From Dissophora ornata (Eukaryota > Mortierellomycota > Mortierellomycetes > Mortierellales > Mortierellaceae), in assembly GCA_025201705.1 (NCBI GenBank), contig MU616930.1, positions 1 to 31,238 on the forward strand: 31,238 nucleotides of DNA, read 5' to 3'. Position numbers and translations under genes: made by a program. This document shows, in pieces, positions 1 to 11,400 of this stretch. The notes beneath the pieces were generated by a model. It was not told where the DNA came from. It did no database searches and was given only the letters and a program-made list of their open reading frames with translations. How positions within the stretch are numbered: the stretch's first letter is position 1; each line of letters opens with the position of its first letter.

Positions 1-56
1 TTGATCCTGTCGACACCGAGAACCTCTTGGCTCAACTGAGTGCAGCAGGTAAATAG
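1..56 (+). CDS. Possible 3' end of an upstream gene (partial)
   Basis: Reading from base 3 gives 17 codons (DPVDTENLLAQLSAAGK) and then TAG at 54-56. An AATAAA hexamer at 163-168 could be its poly(A) signal. The alternative is that the GTAAAT at 49-54 is a splice donor and the exon continues elsewhere. Too little is present to name a product. The next gene starts at 194, so the two would be packed very tightly. Confidence 0.3.
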   Translation, partial: DPVDTENLLAQLSAAGK

Positions 57-162
57 GAGAGGGGGTTATGGCCCAAACAACAAGAACCATATTATGGGTT
101 CTCACAACTGAGAAGCCAGCAAACTAAAGCATATCCCTTGACAATCCCTCGACTCGCATCGC

Positions 163-168
163 AATAAA
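163..168 (+). terminator. AATAAA poly(A)-signal candidate
   Basis: Exact AATAAA hexamer 107 bp after the possible stop codon of the upstream gene and 26 bp before the next start codon. If it is used, the 3' end of the first gene overlaps the promoter or leader of the PP4 subunit gene. Confidence 0.3.
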
Positions 169-193
169 ACCGATAGGCTCGCTCTCGCACAGG

Positions 194-3100
194 ATGGAGC
201 TCGATGAAGACACAGACGTGGTTCAGCTTCTTGCGAACCCCAGTCTGTCAGCGGTCGAGAAGGCCCAGCTGCTGTCGCAGAGCCAATATGACTTCCATCG
301 GTGAGTGAGCAATGAATTAAATGAAAGAGAAAATCACAAGCTGGCAGGGTTAGCTGACAAGGCGTTGCTGCAGCACGACATCCAATCTTGTCTTGTTGCC
401 CTCAGGACAGCCATTTGGGTTGGCGCTAATAATGATTCTCAAGTATTATTCGCTAAGACGAGACCAGTGCTCCTCAGCCATGCTTTGTTGACGGTGGCAC
501 AACACCCAATCTCGTGTGGTTGAGCGTTTCCACCTCTGTTTCTCTTCCTTATTATTGTGAGATGTGCCTTTGACACTCTTTTGGTTATGTTGTTTGTTGT
601 ACCACTTCACTAACTCGTTGCTCTCAAAATTATATTTTTATGTGTCCGTCCGTCCAGCTCGTTCTTGGCGAGGGAGATGCCCACACTACTGGTTCAGATG
701 AAGCCTAACCGCGCGATTTCCCACCTCATACCAATCATCCGCGACTTTTCGTTGGACACAATGGATCCCGTCAGGGAATCGTTGGCGTCACAACTGGACA
801 AGATTGTCTTGTATTTTTACCAAGTACGGCCATTCGCTTATTTGAGCAAATATTGTCTGGCATGTTTTCAGCTTCATATCGCTGACTCGACTCCTCGTTC
901 ATTATCGCGCTTGTAGAACTCTATTATCGCCAATAATACCAAAGGCCCGGTACTCATGGGAGATTACAGCGAAGACTATGAGGATAATGACCCTTTACAG
1001 GATGAACAAGACCCTGGTCCACCACCACCACTCCTGCACGATGTGTTCACGCCCGTCTTTATGAACTTGCTACTGGACCAGAATGCAGGAATCGCGCATC
1101 AGACTAGGATTGCCATTGATGCTGTTGCACAGAGCGTCCCAGACGAGATCCTGGAGAGCGAGATTCTGAATGGCGTGATCACAGGACTGGAAAAACTCTA
1201 TACTCCAGAAAAGCAGGACGATCAGGAGAACGAAGATGATGTTGAAAATGGAGGGGGTTTGTATAGCAGAGATGAACAAGACGGGGAAGCTGAATTGGGC
1301 AAGATGCTCGTGGTTGTGGTATGTTTCTTGTCGTCGCATCCTGATTGTAGGCATTTGCGTTTGCGGGATGTAATCGGTATTAATCATGCCTGTTGATCTA
1401 CATGCTCCTCCAGTTGCTGACGGCACTGGCACCCCTACTAGGAGCTGAGAGATGCACCTGCATCGTTGTACCCAGACTTGAGATGTTTACCCACAATTCT
1501 CAATTTTACGTTCGCAAGGTTAGTGGTGGAGCAATAAAACGATCGCTGCTTAATGGAAGGGAAGCAAGGAAAAATCGTACAGCGATATTGACGCGATATT
1601 TGTACAATGCGCGTAGGAAATCGTCATGGCATTGGGAGCGCTTTGCAAGATCGTGAGCCAGGATGTGGTCGTCAACAGACTGTTGCCGCTCTACGACGTT
1701 TTTGTGCAGGACGACACCTGGCACATTAGACGCGCCTGCTGCACAATCCTCGCATCTTTCATAGGCTCCTTACCTGCTGAGATGAAGGCCGACAAGGTTG
1801 AGGAGATCTACGGCATCTTTTCGGTCGATGTCAGTCGCAGTGTACGGAATTCGATCATGGAGGTGCTGGGCGAAGTAATCGCTGGGTTCGAGAAGGAAAA
1901 CGTACCAGACTCGCTATTGAATCACTTCCTGAACATGGGACAGCAGCCTATGAATGAGCACGAGCGCGCTGTCATGTGCGCATTCAGCTTCCCAGGTAAG
2001 CACCCCTGAACTATGTGCTCTCCTCAATATAGTAGCACCTGGTCTATTTAACTATGCTGACACTTCTGTTTGCTTTTCGTAGCTGTTGTTTTGACTGCTG
2101 GTCCGTCAAAGTGGGAGCTCATGAAACCAGTCTACATGCAACTGGCAGGTACCTTCCGCTCACCTATTCGTAGGTCCTTGGCATGCTCCTTGCATGAAGT
2201 CGCGCGTATTCTCGGACCTGAACTGGCTGATCGGGATCTAGCCCTGGCATTCGCAGACTGCCTCTTGGCGGAGGATGAGGTCAAGGAAGGTGTCCTTGGA
2301 CATGTGGTGGAGTTCGTCTCATGCCTATCTACCAAGTGTCGGTCTGAGGCGTTGCATGACTTGTATCGCGCCTGGATTGATCTCGAGCGATCTAGCAACT
2401 GGAGGTTGCGTGATTCTTTGGCAGGACATTTACCCGCTCTCTGTGAAATTGCAGAGGGTAGAGATCTGTTGCAAGTGTTGATGCCTCTGAGCGTCAAAGC
2501 ATGTACGGATGGCGTGTCAACCATTCGAGAGTCCGGTGTCATGTCCTTCCCGGCGCTTTGGGAGGCCAGTAAACGCGTGGGCGCCATTCCTACGTCTAAG
2601 GCGCCTTCAGACAACGCTGACAACCACGACTTCCCTATGCTGCATGACGATGACGAGGAAGATATGACTTTGAATGATGCACGTCCCCTATTCGACCCAA
2701 GCCAGGGGCATGAGCTGGAGGATATCGAGATTGAAGACGTATGCGGCGACTTCACCAATGGATCCAAAGAATCCGACAACCACCCAGGGCAGCGGCCAGG
2801 CGCCGCAAACACAGAGCCAGCATCGGTACTCGTACAATCCATGACGACCATCAAGGAAGAGATCATTCGCCAAACAACGGATTTTGCCATTAATGGAGGA
2901 TTCCGCTCACGAGTGGTTGCGGTTCAAATTATTCAGTCCCTGATTGACTATGGCATCCCTGTCGAGGAGTTCGAGAAACATTTTATGTCGCTACTAGCAG
3001 ACCGACTTGCAAACGACTCGGTGGTCAACATTCGTATATGGGTTGCACGAGTAGTAACATGGATCATCGACAGCGGATACTATGGAGACAAGTCGATTTC

Positions 3101-4418
3101 CCCAAGACTGCGGGAGTTACTCACGAGTCTGCAGCAAGATCCCGACCGCGACGTGCGCATTTACTCTGGCGGACACGCGGAGTTGCCAACATCGAAGAAG
3201 ACAGAGAGGCAGTGTGCACTGAAAGGGGGCAGGAAGAAGATGCCGACAACGAAAACATTATCGGTCTTTCATCAGAACCCCAAGAATGGAGAGGTCGCTG
3301 CGATGGAAGATGATGAAGAAACAGAAGTCCATCTGATGTTCGATGGCGAGGAACATGATGATAGCGACGATGACGATGACGAAGAGGATGAAGAGGAGGA
3401 GGAGGAGGAAGAGGAGGAAAATCGTAGCAGCTACGACGGTTCTGAAGAGGCCAAAGAATCTGCCAACGACAGCGGCTTCTATGTCCCGAGCGATATGGAG
3501 GACAAACCATATGGTGATAAGCATGGACAACGGAGTCTCGAACAGGAAGATACTGCATTGGTCAGCAATGCTATCGACGAGAAAGCGGATAATGATTATG
3601 GCGATGAAGAAGAAGATGAGGAGGATAGAGTCGCCGATCAGGTGGTCCCTTACACGACCTTTAGCGTAAACGGTGCCAGCCCGCTGGATGTCGAGATGGA
3701 GGATTCTTTTGAGGAGGATTCTTTTGAGGAGGAATCTTTTGATGAGGATTCTTTTGAGGAGGAGTCCATTACTGACAAAACAGAGGGACACCAGGAGCCT
3801 GATGAGCCGCCGATCACAGCGATCTTCGAACCAACAGGACCGTCGGCAACTGCGTTCCCCCCTCTATCTCCTTCAAGTCCGCCTCCCGTCACTACCCGAC
3901 TACCATTGGCGACGCTCAGCTACGCGGCCTCTGTTAAATCTGTCAAGTACGGAGAGGACAGCAAAGCTAAAGCACTCTCCTCCAACCTCACGTCCATGAC
4001 CTCGTTCACTCAGGCCAACATCCCCGAACCACCGCATCCTTCGTCCATCCGCAGCGCAGAAGAGCAGGTACTGCAAGTCTTGAGCGCGAAGCTTGCTGTT
4101 CATACTAAGCCTTCACCCAGATCAAGTTCGCCTCCCAACAGCAAAGAGGCAAACATTTTCGCAGAGCCGTTGTCACCGTCGTTCCCATCACTATGTGCAT
4201 CGTCGTCTTCATCGTCAGCATCCACACCATCGTCCTCACCATCGATGTCGGCATCATCGTCAGCGGCCTCGTCGGCGTCTTCCTCGCCAGCATCTTCCCC
4301 GTTGCCATTCTCGTACGCTGCAGTTGTTGCCTCGGGAGCAGCTGTTGCAGCGACCTCGCGCGTGTTTTCGCCACCCATGTCGCCTCCCCTGGGAACTTCT
4401 GCCGCCATGACCTTTTAA
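194..4418 (+). CDS. PPP4R1: Serine/threonine-protein phosphatase 4 regulatory subunit 1-like HEAT-repeat protein
   Basis: Six exons fit without a frame break: 194-300, 658-823, 917-1318, 1414-1518, 1617-1995 and 2083-4418 (1164 residues). In animals this family binds the PP4 catalytic subunit as a HEAT-repeat scaffold. The match to vertebrate PPP4R1, as I remember it, runs through both HEAT blocks: an N-terminal block read as SHLIPIIRDFSL...DPVRESLA, and a C-terminal block with RRSLACSLHEVARILG, SNWRLRDSLAGHLPALCEI and DRDVRIY. A short acidic, proline-rich insert lies in exon 3. After about residue 753 comes a tail of about 410 low-complexity residues: an acidic stretch (about 793-906), five DSFEE-type repeats, then a Ser/Pro/Ala-rich end. 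Budding yeast has, to my knowledge, no direct counterpart. The ATG at 194 was chosen because exon 1 ends in the phase that exon 2 needs. Exon 1 to exon 2 is the least certain junction. Confidence 0.85.
3702..3776 (+). repeat. 15-bp in-frame tandem repeat (DSFEE units)
   Basis: About five units of GATTCTTTTGAGGAG encode DSFEE, DSFEE, ESFDE, DSFEE and a decayed ESITD inside the acidic tail of the PP4 subunit. The near-identity of the DNA, not just the protein, points to recent slippage or unequal exchange, so copy number may vary between strains. Confidence 0.75.
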
Positions 4419-4574
4419 AAGAAACCAATTGATTCATACCACATCCATCACACCTATTATCCTTTCTCGTGCCCTCCATCTTATATCCACTCATTATTTT
4501 TGTTCTGCATTTTTTTGATATCCCACAGTACCCATCCTCGCGCATCTTGTGTAAAATATCTCTGTAAAAAAAAA

Positions 4575-4580
4575 AATAAA
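4575..4580 (+). terminator. AATAAA poly(A) signal of the PP4 subunit gene
   Basis: The hexamer lies about 155 bp after the stop codon at 4418, inside an A-rich run. The facing aminotransferase gene ends at 4708, so the two genes are convergent with about 290 bp between stop codons. Confidence 0.45.
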
Positions 4581-4707
4581 GATACCATTGACACTATGAC
4601 AACATGCAAGCTAAATACATATCTTTATGGATGATACATAAAACCCATCCTTTCATCTGTCTTCTATGATCAATCAACTATTCATCGATTTTTTGTTCTC
4701 CAATCTC

Positions 4708-6556
4708 TTAAATGACAACGGACCAGCCCTTGGGACCCTCGACATCACCGTATTGGATATTCATGATGGAGTCGTTGATACGCTTGGTCAATTTGCCGGC
4801 TTGGCTGGTCTTGTCAGAGGGATCGAGAGGCACGTTGATATTGTGGCCGTCATAGTGGATCTTCTTGATCGGGCACACAATGCAGGCAGTTCCAGCACCT
4901 AAAGGAAAAAAAAAGTCATAGTTCAGATCCTTTTACTGTTTAACGACGAACAGGTCATACCCAATGCCTTTTTTTCTCTTTTTCCATTCCGATGCATCCA
5001 TTGAATACATGTTACTCATATGAGTAACTATCCGAGAATACGCGTTTCGTGATACTGAAAGGTGGGAAGGGGGAGGGCACCGCAGTTTCTGCATCCAGCA
5101 AAAAAAAAAGATTTTGTGACCCGAATGAGTAATAAGAGCCACGAGTTTTCAAAGGAATCACGCCCGCGCGAGGGGGGGGGCATATATCACTTATCGCAAT
5201 AACCCATATCCCGAATCCAAATCCCGATCCCAAGTCCCACATCCCGGAAAAAAACCCCCCAATCTTACCAAACATCTCGATGATGCGACCCTCCTTATCG
5301 GCCTTGACAAGATCCTTCATGGTGAACTTGCGCTCCGAGACCTTGAACTCGCCCCACTGACGGGCGAGCGACAAGATGCTGTCGCGAGTGACTCCTGGCA
5401 AGATCGAGCCATCCAATTCGGGCGTGATCAGCTCGTTCTCTATTTCGACGAAAAGCAACATGAATTTAGAAAAACCCGTGCTGACTAAAACCTCCCAAGT
5501 CATACATGATCCGGCCCTATCTTGAAAAATGCGACAACAACAACAACAAAGCTCTCCAACTTGCCTCCTTGCTCGTTCTTCCAGTAGACAAAGCAGTTCA
5601 TGGTACCGACCTCCGTCACCTGGTGGTCAGGTCCAAACAGCCACAAGTTCTGCTGGTATCCCTCCTTGTTGGCATCCAACTGGGGGCGAATGCAGGGGGC
5701 GTAGTTGCCTCCAATCTTGGCATCACCCGTTCCGCCGGGCCAGGCACGCACCTTCTCCGATGTTGCCAACAGGTTGACTGCTGCAAAGCCCGAGGGGAAG
5801 TAAGGGCCAACAGGCGAGGCGATCACAAAGATCATGGCCTTGTTCGAGGCTCCCACTCCAAGAGATTCTTGGGTGCCGATCATGGTAGGGCGGAGGTACA
5901 GGGAGTAGCCGCGGCCCTTGGGGATCCAGCGGTCATCGACCTTGAGGAATTCGCCAATCAGCTTTGTCAACTCTTCACCCTCGAAGCCCTATGGACATGT
6001 AGAAATAACAAGGCGCAAGAAATATTGAGTTTAAAGACAAACATGAAAGCAAGCAATTGAGTATTTCGGAATGGACCGATCTTTTTTTTTTTTTTTTGGT
6101 ACGATCACTTACTGGGAGAGCAATACGGTTCGCACTCTTGTTGAATCGCTTCATGTTCATATCGGGTCTGAACAACCTGGTCTTTCCGTCCTTATCCTTG
6201 TAGGCCTTCATTCCCTCAAAGCACTCGAACGAGTAGTGGAAGACCACGGCCGAGGGATCCAAGTGCAACTTGCCGTACTCCTTGATCTGTGGTGTGCCCC
6301 AGCCCTTTTCAGCCTCCCACTCAATCATCAACATGTTGTCTGAGAAGGTCTTTCCGAACACCAACTTCGAGTTATCCTGCAGGGGCTTCAAGTTCTTGGA
6401 GGCATTGATCTCGAGCTTGGAGGCGTCCAAGGGAGCGATGGCGGTGCTGTAGAAGCGCGAGGAGAGGACCTTGGCGCTGTAGAGCGAGGCTGCCGAGGGG
6501 GAGGAGAGGGCAGAGTGGGCCTTGATGGCCTGGCGCAAGGTTCTTTGGACAAACAT
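4708..6556 (-). CDS. BAT1: Branched-chain amino acid aminotransferase, mitochondrial
   Basis: PLP enzyme that interconverts leucine, isoleucine or valine and their 2-oxo acids, using 2-oxoglutarate/glutamate. Exons on the minus strand: 6556-6113, 5988-5565, 5439-5269, 4898-4708; 409 residues, normal for the family. The N-terminus ([19 protein letters not shown]...) is basic, Ser/Ala-rich and free of acidic residues for about 40 positions, as in a mitochondrial presequence. Fold-type IV BCAT motifs include [23 protein letters not shown] and [17 protein letters not shown], with the PLP lysine at about residue 239, then [16 protein letters not shown] and [13 protein letters not shown] motif (Cys352, Cys355) sits where the animal mitochondrial enzyme has its redox CXXC. 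The second intron must use a GC donor (GCAAGT at 5564-5559) to join GAG-CAA-GGA-G to AG-AAC. An open frame continues upstream of 6556 but has no nearby ATG and is simple pyrimidine-rich leader. Confidence 0.95.
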
Positions 6557-7111
6557 TGCTGGGTGGATATAGGAGTGGAGGTAGTATAAACGCGGGGGGT
6601 GGGATTGAGGTGCGGGGTGCGAGACGAGTGGAGAATGGAGACTGGGATTGGTGATTGGCGAACTTGGATGAGGGAGGGGAGAGAAATGGAGCGATGAAGA
6701 GAAGAGAGGGAGAGAGAGAGAGAAGAGAGAAAGAGAGAGAAAAGGAGGACGGGACAAAAAGAACGTGTGTGTGGGGCGCAAAGAATAATTACCGGATGGC
6801 TGGCTTGTCAGACATGCCTTGGGACTACTGATGCGACGCTGAGTCAGTGACGAGGCCCCCGTGGGAAGAAAATGGGGGAGGCCACCTGTGATAGGCCACT
6901 GCGCTTCAGCTCGCGATCCCTCTCGTTTTTCTTCCCACACTTGCATCAACACCCGGGAAGAGGCGATCCAGCTGTACAACTGCATGCTGCTGTCGTGTGC
7001 CGTTGTGTGCTGCACGACCAATAATAAAGACTGTATGTGCTATTTATTGAAATTCTATATAGAAACGACTCCTACCACCACTCTCTATCTCCTCTTCTCC
7101 TCTGGCTCCTC
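6557..7111 (-). promoter_or_regulatory. Leader and promoter of the aminotransferase gene; 3' region of the carboxylase gene
   Basis: 555 bp between two minus-strand genes. Bases 6668-6750 are almost pure GA on the plus strand, so CT on the transcribed strand, like the CT-rich tracts ahead of several other genes here. The part near 7043 belongs to the 3' end of the upstream carboxylase gene. No TATA box is clearly placed. I see no further gene in this stretch. Confidence 0.55.
7043..7048 (-). terminator. AATAAA poly(A) signal of the carboxylase beta gene
   Basis: TTTATT on the plus strand reads AATAAA on the minus strand, about 64 bp beyond the carboxylase stop codon (7112-7114). This is a usual distance for fungal 3' ends. 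Confidence 0.5.
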
Positions 7112-9484
7112 TTACATGCGGAAGACTCCGTAGTCCGTGTCGGTGACAGGTGCGTTCATCGCCGCAGAGAGGCCCATGCCTAGCACAGCACGCGTGTCGC
7201 TTGGGTCGATCGTGCCATCGTCCAACAGGCGTGCTCCCGAGACGTAGGGGTGGCCCTCCTTCTCGTAAAGATCAATGATCGGCTTCTTGAACGCGTCCTC
7301 ATCCTTCGAGTCCCACTCCTCACCACGCTTCTCCATACCAGATCTCTTTACCGTCGCTAACACTCCGGCGGCCTGCTCACCTCCCATGACCGAGATACGG
7401 GCATTGGGCCACATCCACAAGAACCTGGGCGAGTAAGCTCTGCCGCACATACCGTAGTTACCCGCACCGAATGATCCTCCGATGATGACCGTGAACTTGG
7501 GCACCTGTGCGCACGAGACTGCGGTAACCATCTTGGCACCGTTCTTGGCAATACCTCCCTGCTCAGCCGACGATCCGACCATGAAACCTGTGATGTTCTG
7601 CAAGAACACCAAAGGGATCTTGCGCTGTGTGCACAGCTGGACGAAATGGGCCGACTTCAATGCGGCCTCCGAGAACAGGATTCCGTTGTTGGCAACAATA
7701 CCGACGGGGTAGCCGTGGATGTGGGCGAATCCAGTGACGACAGTCGTTCCATAGTGCTCCTTGAACTCGCTGAACTTTGAGCCATCAACAATACGCGAAA
7801 TCACATCCTTGACATCGAACGACTTTTTCAGGTTATCGCCAACAATACCGCCCAACTCGGAAGCAGAGTACAATGGCTCCTCGACCTTCTTCATCAAAAG
7901 CTGGAGAGTAGAAGACAAAAGGAAAATGGTCGGAATTAGTGGCTGAGCACTCGAAATCCATACTTTTGTGATTGCAAGCCGATGCAAAATGCGGAATGCA
8001 ATCCTTTACCTGAGGCTTCTTCTGGTAGTTGAGGTTTCCAATGACACGGCGAGCGAGCACGAGGGCGTGCTCGTCATCAACAGCCAAGTGGTCTGTGACT
8101 CCAGAAACCTTGCAATGCATGTCAGCGCCTCCCAAATCCTCAGCCGAGACAACTTCACCAGTGGCGGCCTTGACCAGTGGAGGACCGGCCAAGAAGATAG
8201 TTCCTTGCTTCTGGACGATGATACTCTCGTCAGCCATCGCAGGCACATAGGCGCCACCAGCTGTGCAGGATCCCAGAACAACAGCGACCTGGGGGATACC
8301 CATGGCCGACATGTTGGCCTGGTTATAGAAAATGCGTCCGAAATGCTCCTTGTCTGGGAAGACATCGAGCTGACGGGGCAAGTTGGCTCCTCCAGACTCG
8401 ACCAAATAGATACAAGGAAGACGGTTCTCCTTTGCGATTTCCTGGGCGCGCAAGTGCTTCTTGACAGTGATGGGGTAGTACGTGCCTCCCTTGACAGTAG
8501 GGTCGTTGGCGACAATCATGCACTCGACGCCGTTGACGCGGCCGATACCGGCAATAACGCCTCCTGCAGGGACCTTGTCCTCGTAAAGATTATGTCCAGC
8601 AAACTGACCAATCTCGAGGAAAGGGGATCCATTGTCCAACAGGCGGTCAACACTGTTTGACAGAAGAAAAAAAAAAAAAAAGAAGCGAAAATGGTTCGGG
8701 TCAATTGAAAGGCAAAGGTGTATTCTTTAGCCAGACAGTCAAACGATCACCCTTGTTCTATTAAAGCAAACATAGTTTTTCTGCGGTTTCTGAGTGAGTG
8801 TGAGTGTATTAACATACCGATCTCTTGGCAGCAACTTCTTGCGGGAAAGGTGTCTCTCCCTGGCAACCTCTCCTCCACCTAGGACGTATCAAGTAGCACC
8901 GTCAAGGAAAGAAGTGTGAGTGAGGTGATCCGGTTGTTTGGTCGGACATGAACAAATTAAAAAAAAATATTTTTGTCTATGTGGGGGAACGTGGGAAAAC
9001 AAGAGAAATAGAGCCAAACCAAGAAATCACAAAAAGTAACTCGAGAAAGTAAACAGGCGGAAGAAGGGATACACATACCCAGCTTGATCTCAGCGACCTT
9101 GGCATTCATATCATCGACAAGGGCCTGCATCCTGATAGCGTTTTCCTATTCACATCCCCAACCGCAATATCGCATCAGCGAGTTAGCTTGCTTCTCAGGG
9201 GTAGCTTGTTTTTTCTTATTTCATGCTCATGTCGAATTGGGGGGGGGATTGAGGCTGCACCCATTCCTGCTTGGTCGGTTCCACCATTGCGTTGTTACCT
9301 TGAACTCTGGCTTGTGGGTGTCGATGTTGTTGGGCAAGACGGTGCTCTGATCCTCAAAGGCGCGGTAGTAGGTCCTGACCATGCCGACTGCGAGCGATGG
9401 ACGCATGAGAGCGATGGGGCGCGACAGGGCGGACCTGGTGAGGGCGCGTGAGACCATGGGGGCCAGAGCCTTGTTGTAGAGCAT
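7112..9484 (-). CDS. MCCC2: Methylcrotonoyl-CoA carboxylase beta (carboxyltransferase) subunit, mitochondrial
   Basis: Transfers the carboxyl group from biotin to 3-methylcrotonyl-CoA to make 3-methylglutaconyl-CoA, a middle step of leucine breakdown in mitochondria. Exons on the minus strand: 9484-9299, 9145-9079, 8878-8818, 8652-8010, 7900-7112; 581 residues. The basic N-terminus ([22 protein letters not shown]) looks like a presequence. Family marks are [32 protein letters not shown], the oxyanion-hole segment [13 protein letters not shown] (about 232-244), [42 protein letters not shown] (about 460-479) and the end [15 protein letters not shown] and the C-terminus separate it from propionyl-CoA carboxylase beta. 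The partner biotin-carrying alpha subunit is not in the window. Two internal exons are only 67 and 61 bp, but phases close exactly. Confidence 0.96.
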
Positions 9485-9735
9485 GGTCGTGATGAGAGAT
9501 TGGGAGTGGGGAAGGATGTGTTGGAATGAAGAGAAGAAAGGCGAGTAGGGCGGGACTTTGGAGGGGAGTGTGGGAAGAATTACTACACGGACAGAGACAG
9601 GCTTCGATTCCCCGACAGGTTGCTTGAGGGGCGGTCGGCGATTTGCTGGATCATCACTCCTCAGCCACACCGCAATCAAATCGGTGGCACACGGACACTG
9701 CCTCATTCACCTCCACCTCCACCTCCACCTCCACC
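9485..9735. promoter_or_regulatory. Divergent promoter between carboxylase beta and mitochondrial release factor 1 genes
   Basis: Only 251 bp separate the two start codons, so both promoters must lie here or overlap. Bases 9708-9735 are a (CTCCAC)n-type repeat ending directly at the release factor ATG, giving the favourable context CACCATGG. Both genes encode predicted mitochondrial proteins, so shared control is possible but not shown. Confidence 0.6.
9708..9735 (+). repeat. CTCCAC simple repeat abutting a start codon
   Basis: About 4.5 copies of a CTCCAC hexamer in the leader of the release factor gene, contiguous with its ATG at 9736. Confidence 0.8.
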
Positions 9736-11400
9736 ATGGCTGCAACCCTGCGCTCATCAGCGCATGTCGCTACCCGACTAGCCGCGCGCCGCAGCCAGTC
9801 TGTCTTGCATGCATCGTCAGCCGGAACTCTCTGCAGGACACGCCCTGTCCACACAGCAACCACCACGCCCTCGCAGACACCCTCGTCCAGGACATCAATA
9901 CCACGCTCCATAGCCTCGATCCATACTAGCAATTTTGTCCGCCCCTGCTCCCTCTTCCTCGCCAAACACAACCGGCTCAGCGGCTACGACCAGCAACAGC
10001 AACAGCCCTTCTCATCCTCATCCACCCTCCAATTGGCTGCAACAGTATCCTCTTCTCCTGTCATCTTCCACACACCCATGCTCAACAAGATGCGACCCAA
10101 ACTCGAATCCATGAAGGACCTCCACGATCGGCTTCTCAAGGAGATCAATGGCCAATCCTCTGCCGACGTGGACTCTCTCTCGCCTCAAAAGTTTGCTGAA
10201 AAGACCAAGCAACTGCACGATCTCTCCCTCATCACCGACAAATTTGCCGAGGTCGAATCCCAAATCAGAGACCTGTATTCTCTCCAGCAGATGCTCGACG
10301 ATCCTCTGACAGCTCAGGATAAAGATCTACTGGAGATGACACATGAAGAGATCAAGAGCACAACCGAAACGATCGTTGAGATAGAGAAGGAATTGCTGTT
10401 GTCAATGTTGCCGACAGATACCGCTGATGAGGCCAACGCCATCCTGGAGATCCGAGCAGGAACTGGTGGCGACGAGGCTGGATTGTTTGCGAGTGATGTG
10501 TTGAGGATGTACGAACGTTTTGCAGAGAGGCAGCGATGGAAGTGGGAGGAGATCTCCAAGACCCACGATGGCCTTGGGTCTGTCAAGGTGAGGATCACGA
10601 TCCGTCGCCCTTCTGCTTTAATGGAGCAGCTTCTAAAAGAAAAAGAAAAAGAGACTAACACACTCAAATCATTGGAGTTTAGGATGCTACGGTCGCAATC
10701 TCAGGACACAATGTATTCGGCCAGCTCAAGTTCGAATCAGGAGTCCACAGAGTACAGCGCGTCCCCGCTACAGAAACCCAGGGACGAATTCACACCTCCA
10801 CCATCACTGTTGCCATCATGCCCCAGCCCACAGAGGTTCAGGTGCAGATCAATGAGTCGGACGTGCGTGTCGATGTCTTCCGTGCCTCAGGGTCTGGAGG
10901 TCAAAAGGTCAACACGACCGACTCTGCGATTCGCTTGACCCATTTGGCGACAGGTATTGTGGTTGCGATCCAGGACGAGCGATCAAATCAGAAGAACAGA
11001 GCCAAGGCCTTTACGATTCTGAGGGCGAAGCTATTTGAGAGGGAGAGAGAAAAGTTGGCGCTGGAGAGACGTGACTCGAGAAGGAAGCAGGTTGGGACTG
11101 GCACGCGGTCCGAGAAGATCAGGACGTATAACTTCCCTCAGGTAACAGTGGGGCCTTCGGGTTCTTTAGAAACATCTACTTTGACTGATACTGCTATCAT
11201 TATTCTGTAAATTTACTGACAATGTTCTTTCTACTTTTTAATCCGTTGAATAGAACCGAGTGACTGACCACAGAATCAACAAGACGCTGCACGAACTGGA
11301 ATCCGTGCTGGACGGCGAGTCATTGCCAGAGTTCATCCAGGCGCTACGAGTCGAAGAACAGACAGACATGCTGATGGCCATGAACGACGACGAAGCATAA
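9736..11400 (+). CDS. MRF1: Mitochondrial peptide chain release factor 1
   Basis: Ends mitochondrial translation by recognising UAA/UAG and triggering peptidyl-tRNA hydrolysis. Exons 9736-10587, 10683-11141 and 11254-11400 give 485 residues. The first about 100 residues are Ser/Thr/Arg-rich with few acids ([20 protein letters not shown]...), as in a matrix-targeting presequence followed by a Gln run. The body has the class I RF PCRF domain ([18 protein letters not shown]), the codon-reading tripeptide PAT (residues 312-314, in [17 protein letters not shown]) and the catalytic GGQ (356-358, in [17 protein letters not shown]). The C-terminus has [15 protein letters not shown] across the last intron. 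PAT rather than SPF marks RF1 over RF2. The upstream open frame lacks an ATG, so the start is at 9736. Confidence 0.95.

Noticed and set aside
2132..2890. 252-codon antisense open frame opposite the PP4 subunit exon 6
   Set aside because: It is the mirror of a conserved HEAT-repeat coding exon; its own sequence is Ser/Arg-rich with no family features.
3258..3791. 177-codon antisense frame full of Ile/Leu/Phe
   Set aside because: It is the complement of the acidic GAT/GAA/GAG-rich tail; the apparent hydrophobicity is a composition artefact.
6557..7021. N-terminal extension of the aminotransferase frame
   Set aside because: The frame stays open through the pyrimidine-rich leader (Ser/Leu/Phe/Pro) but has no ATG near 6556 other than the one used, and the presequence begins there naturally.
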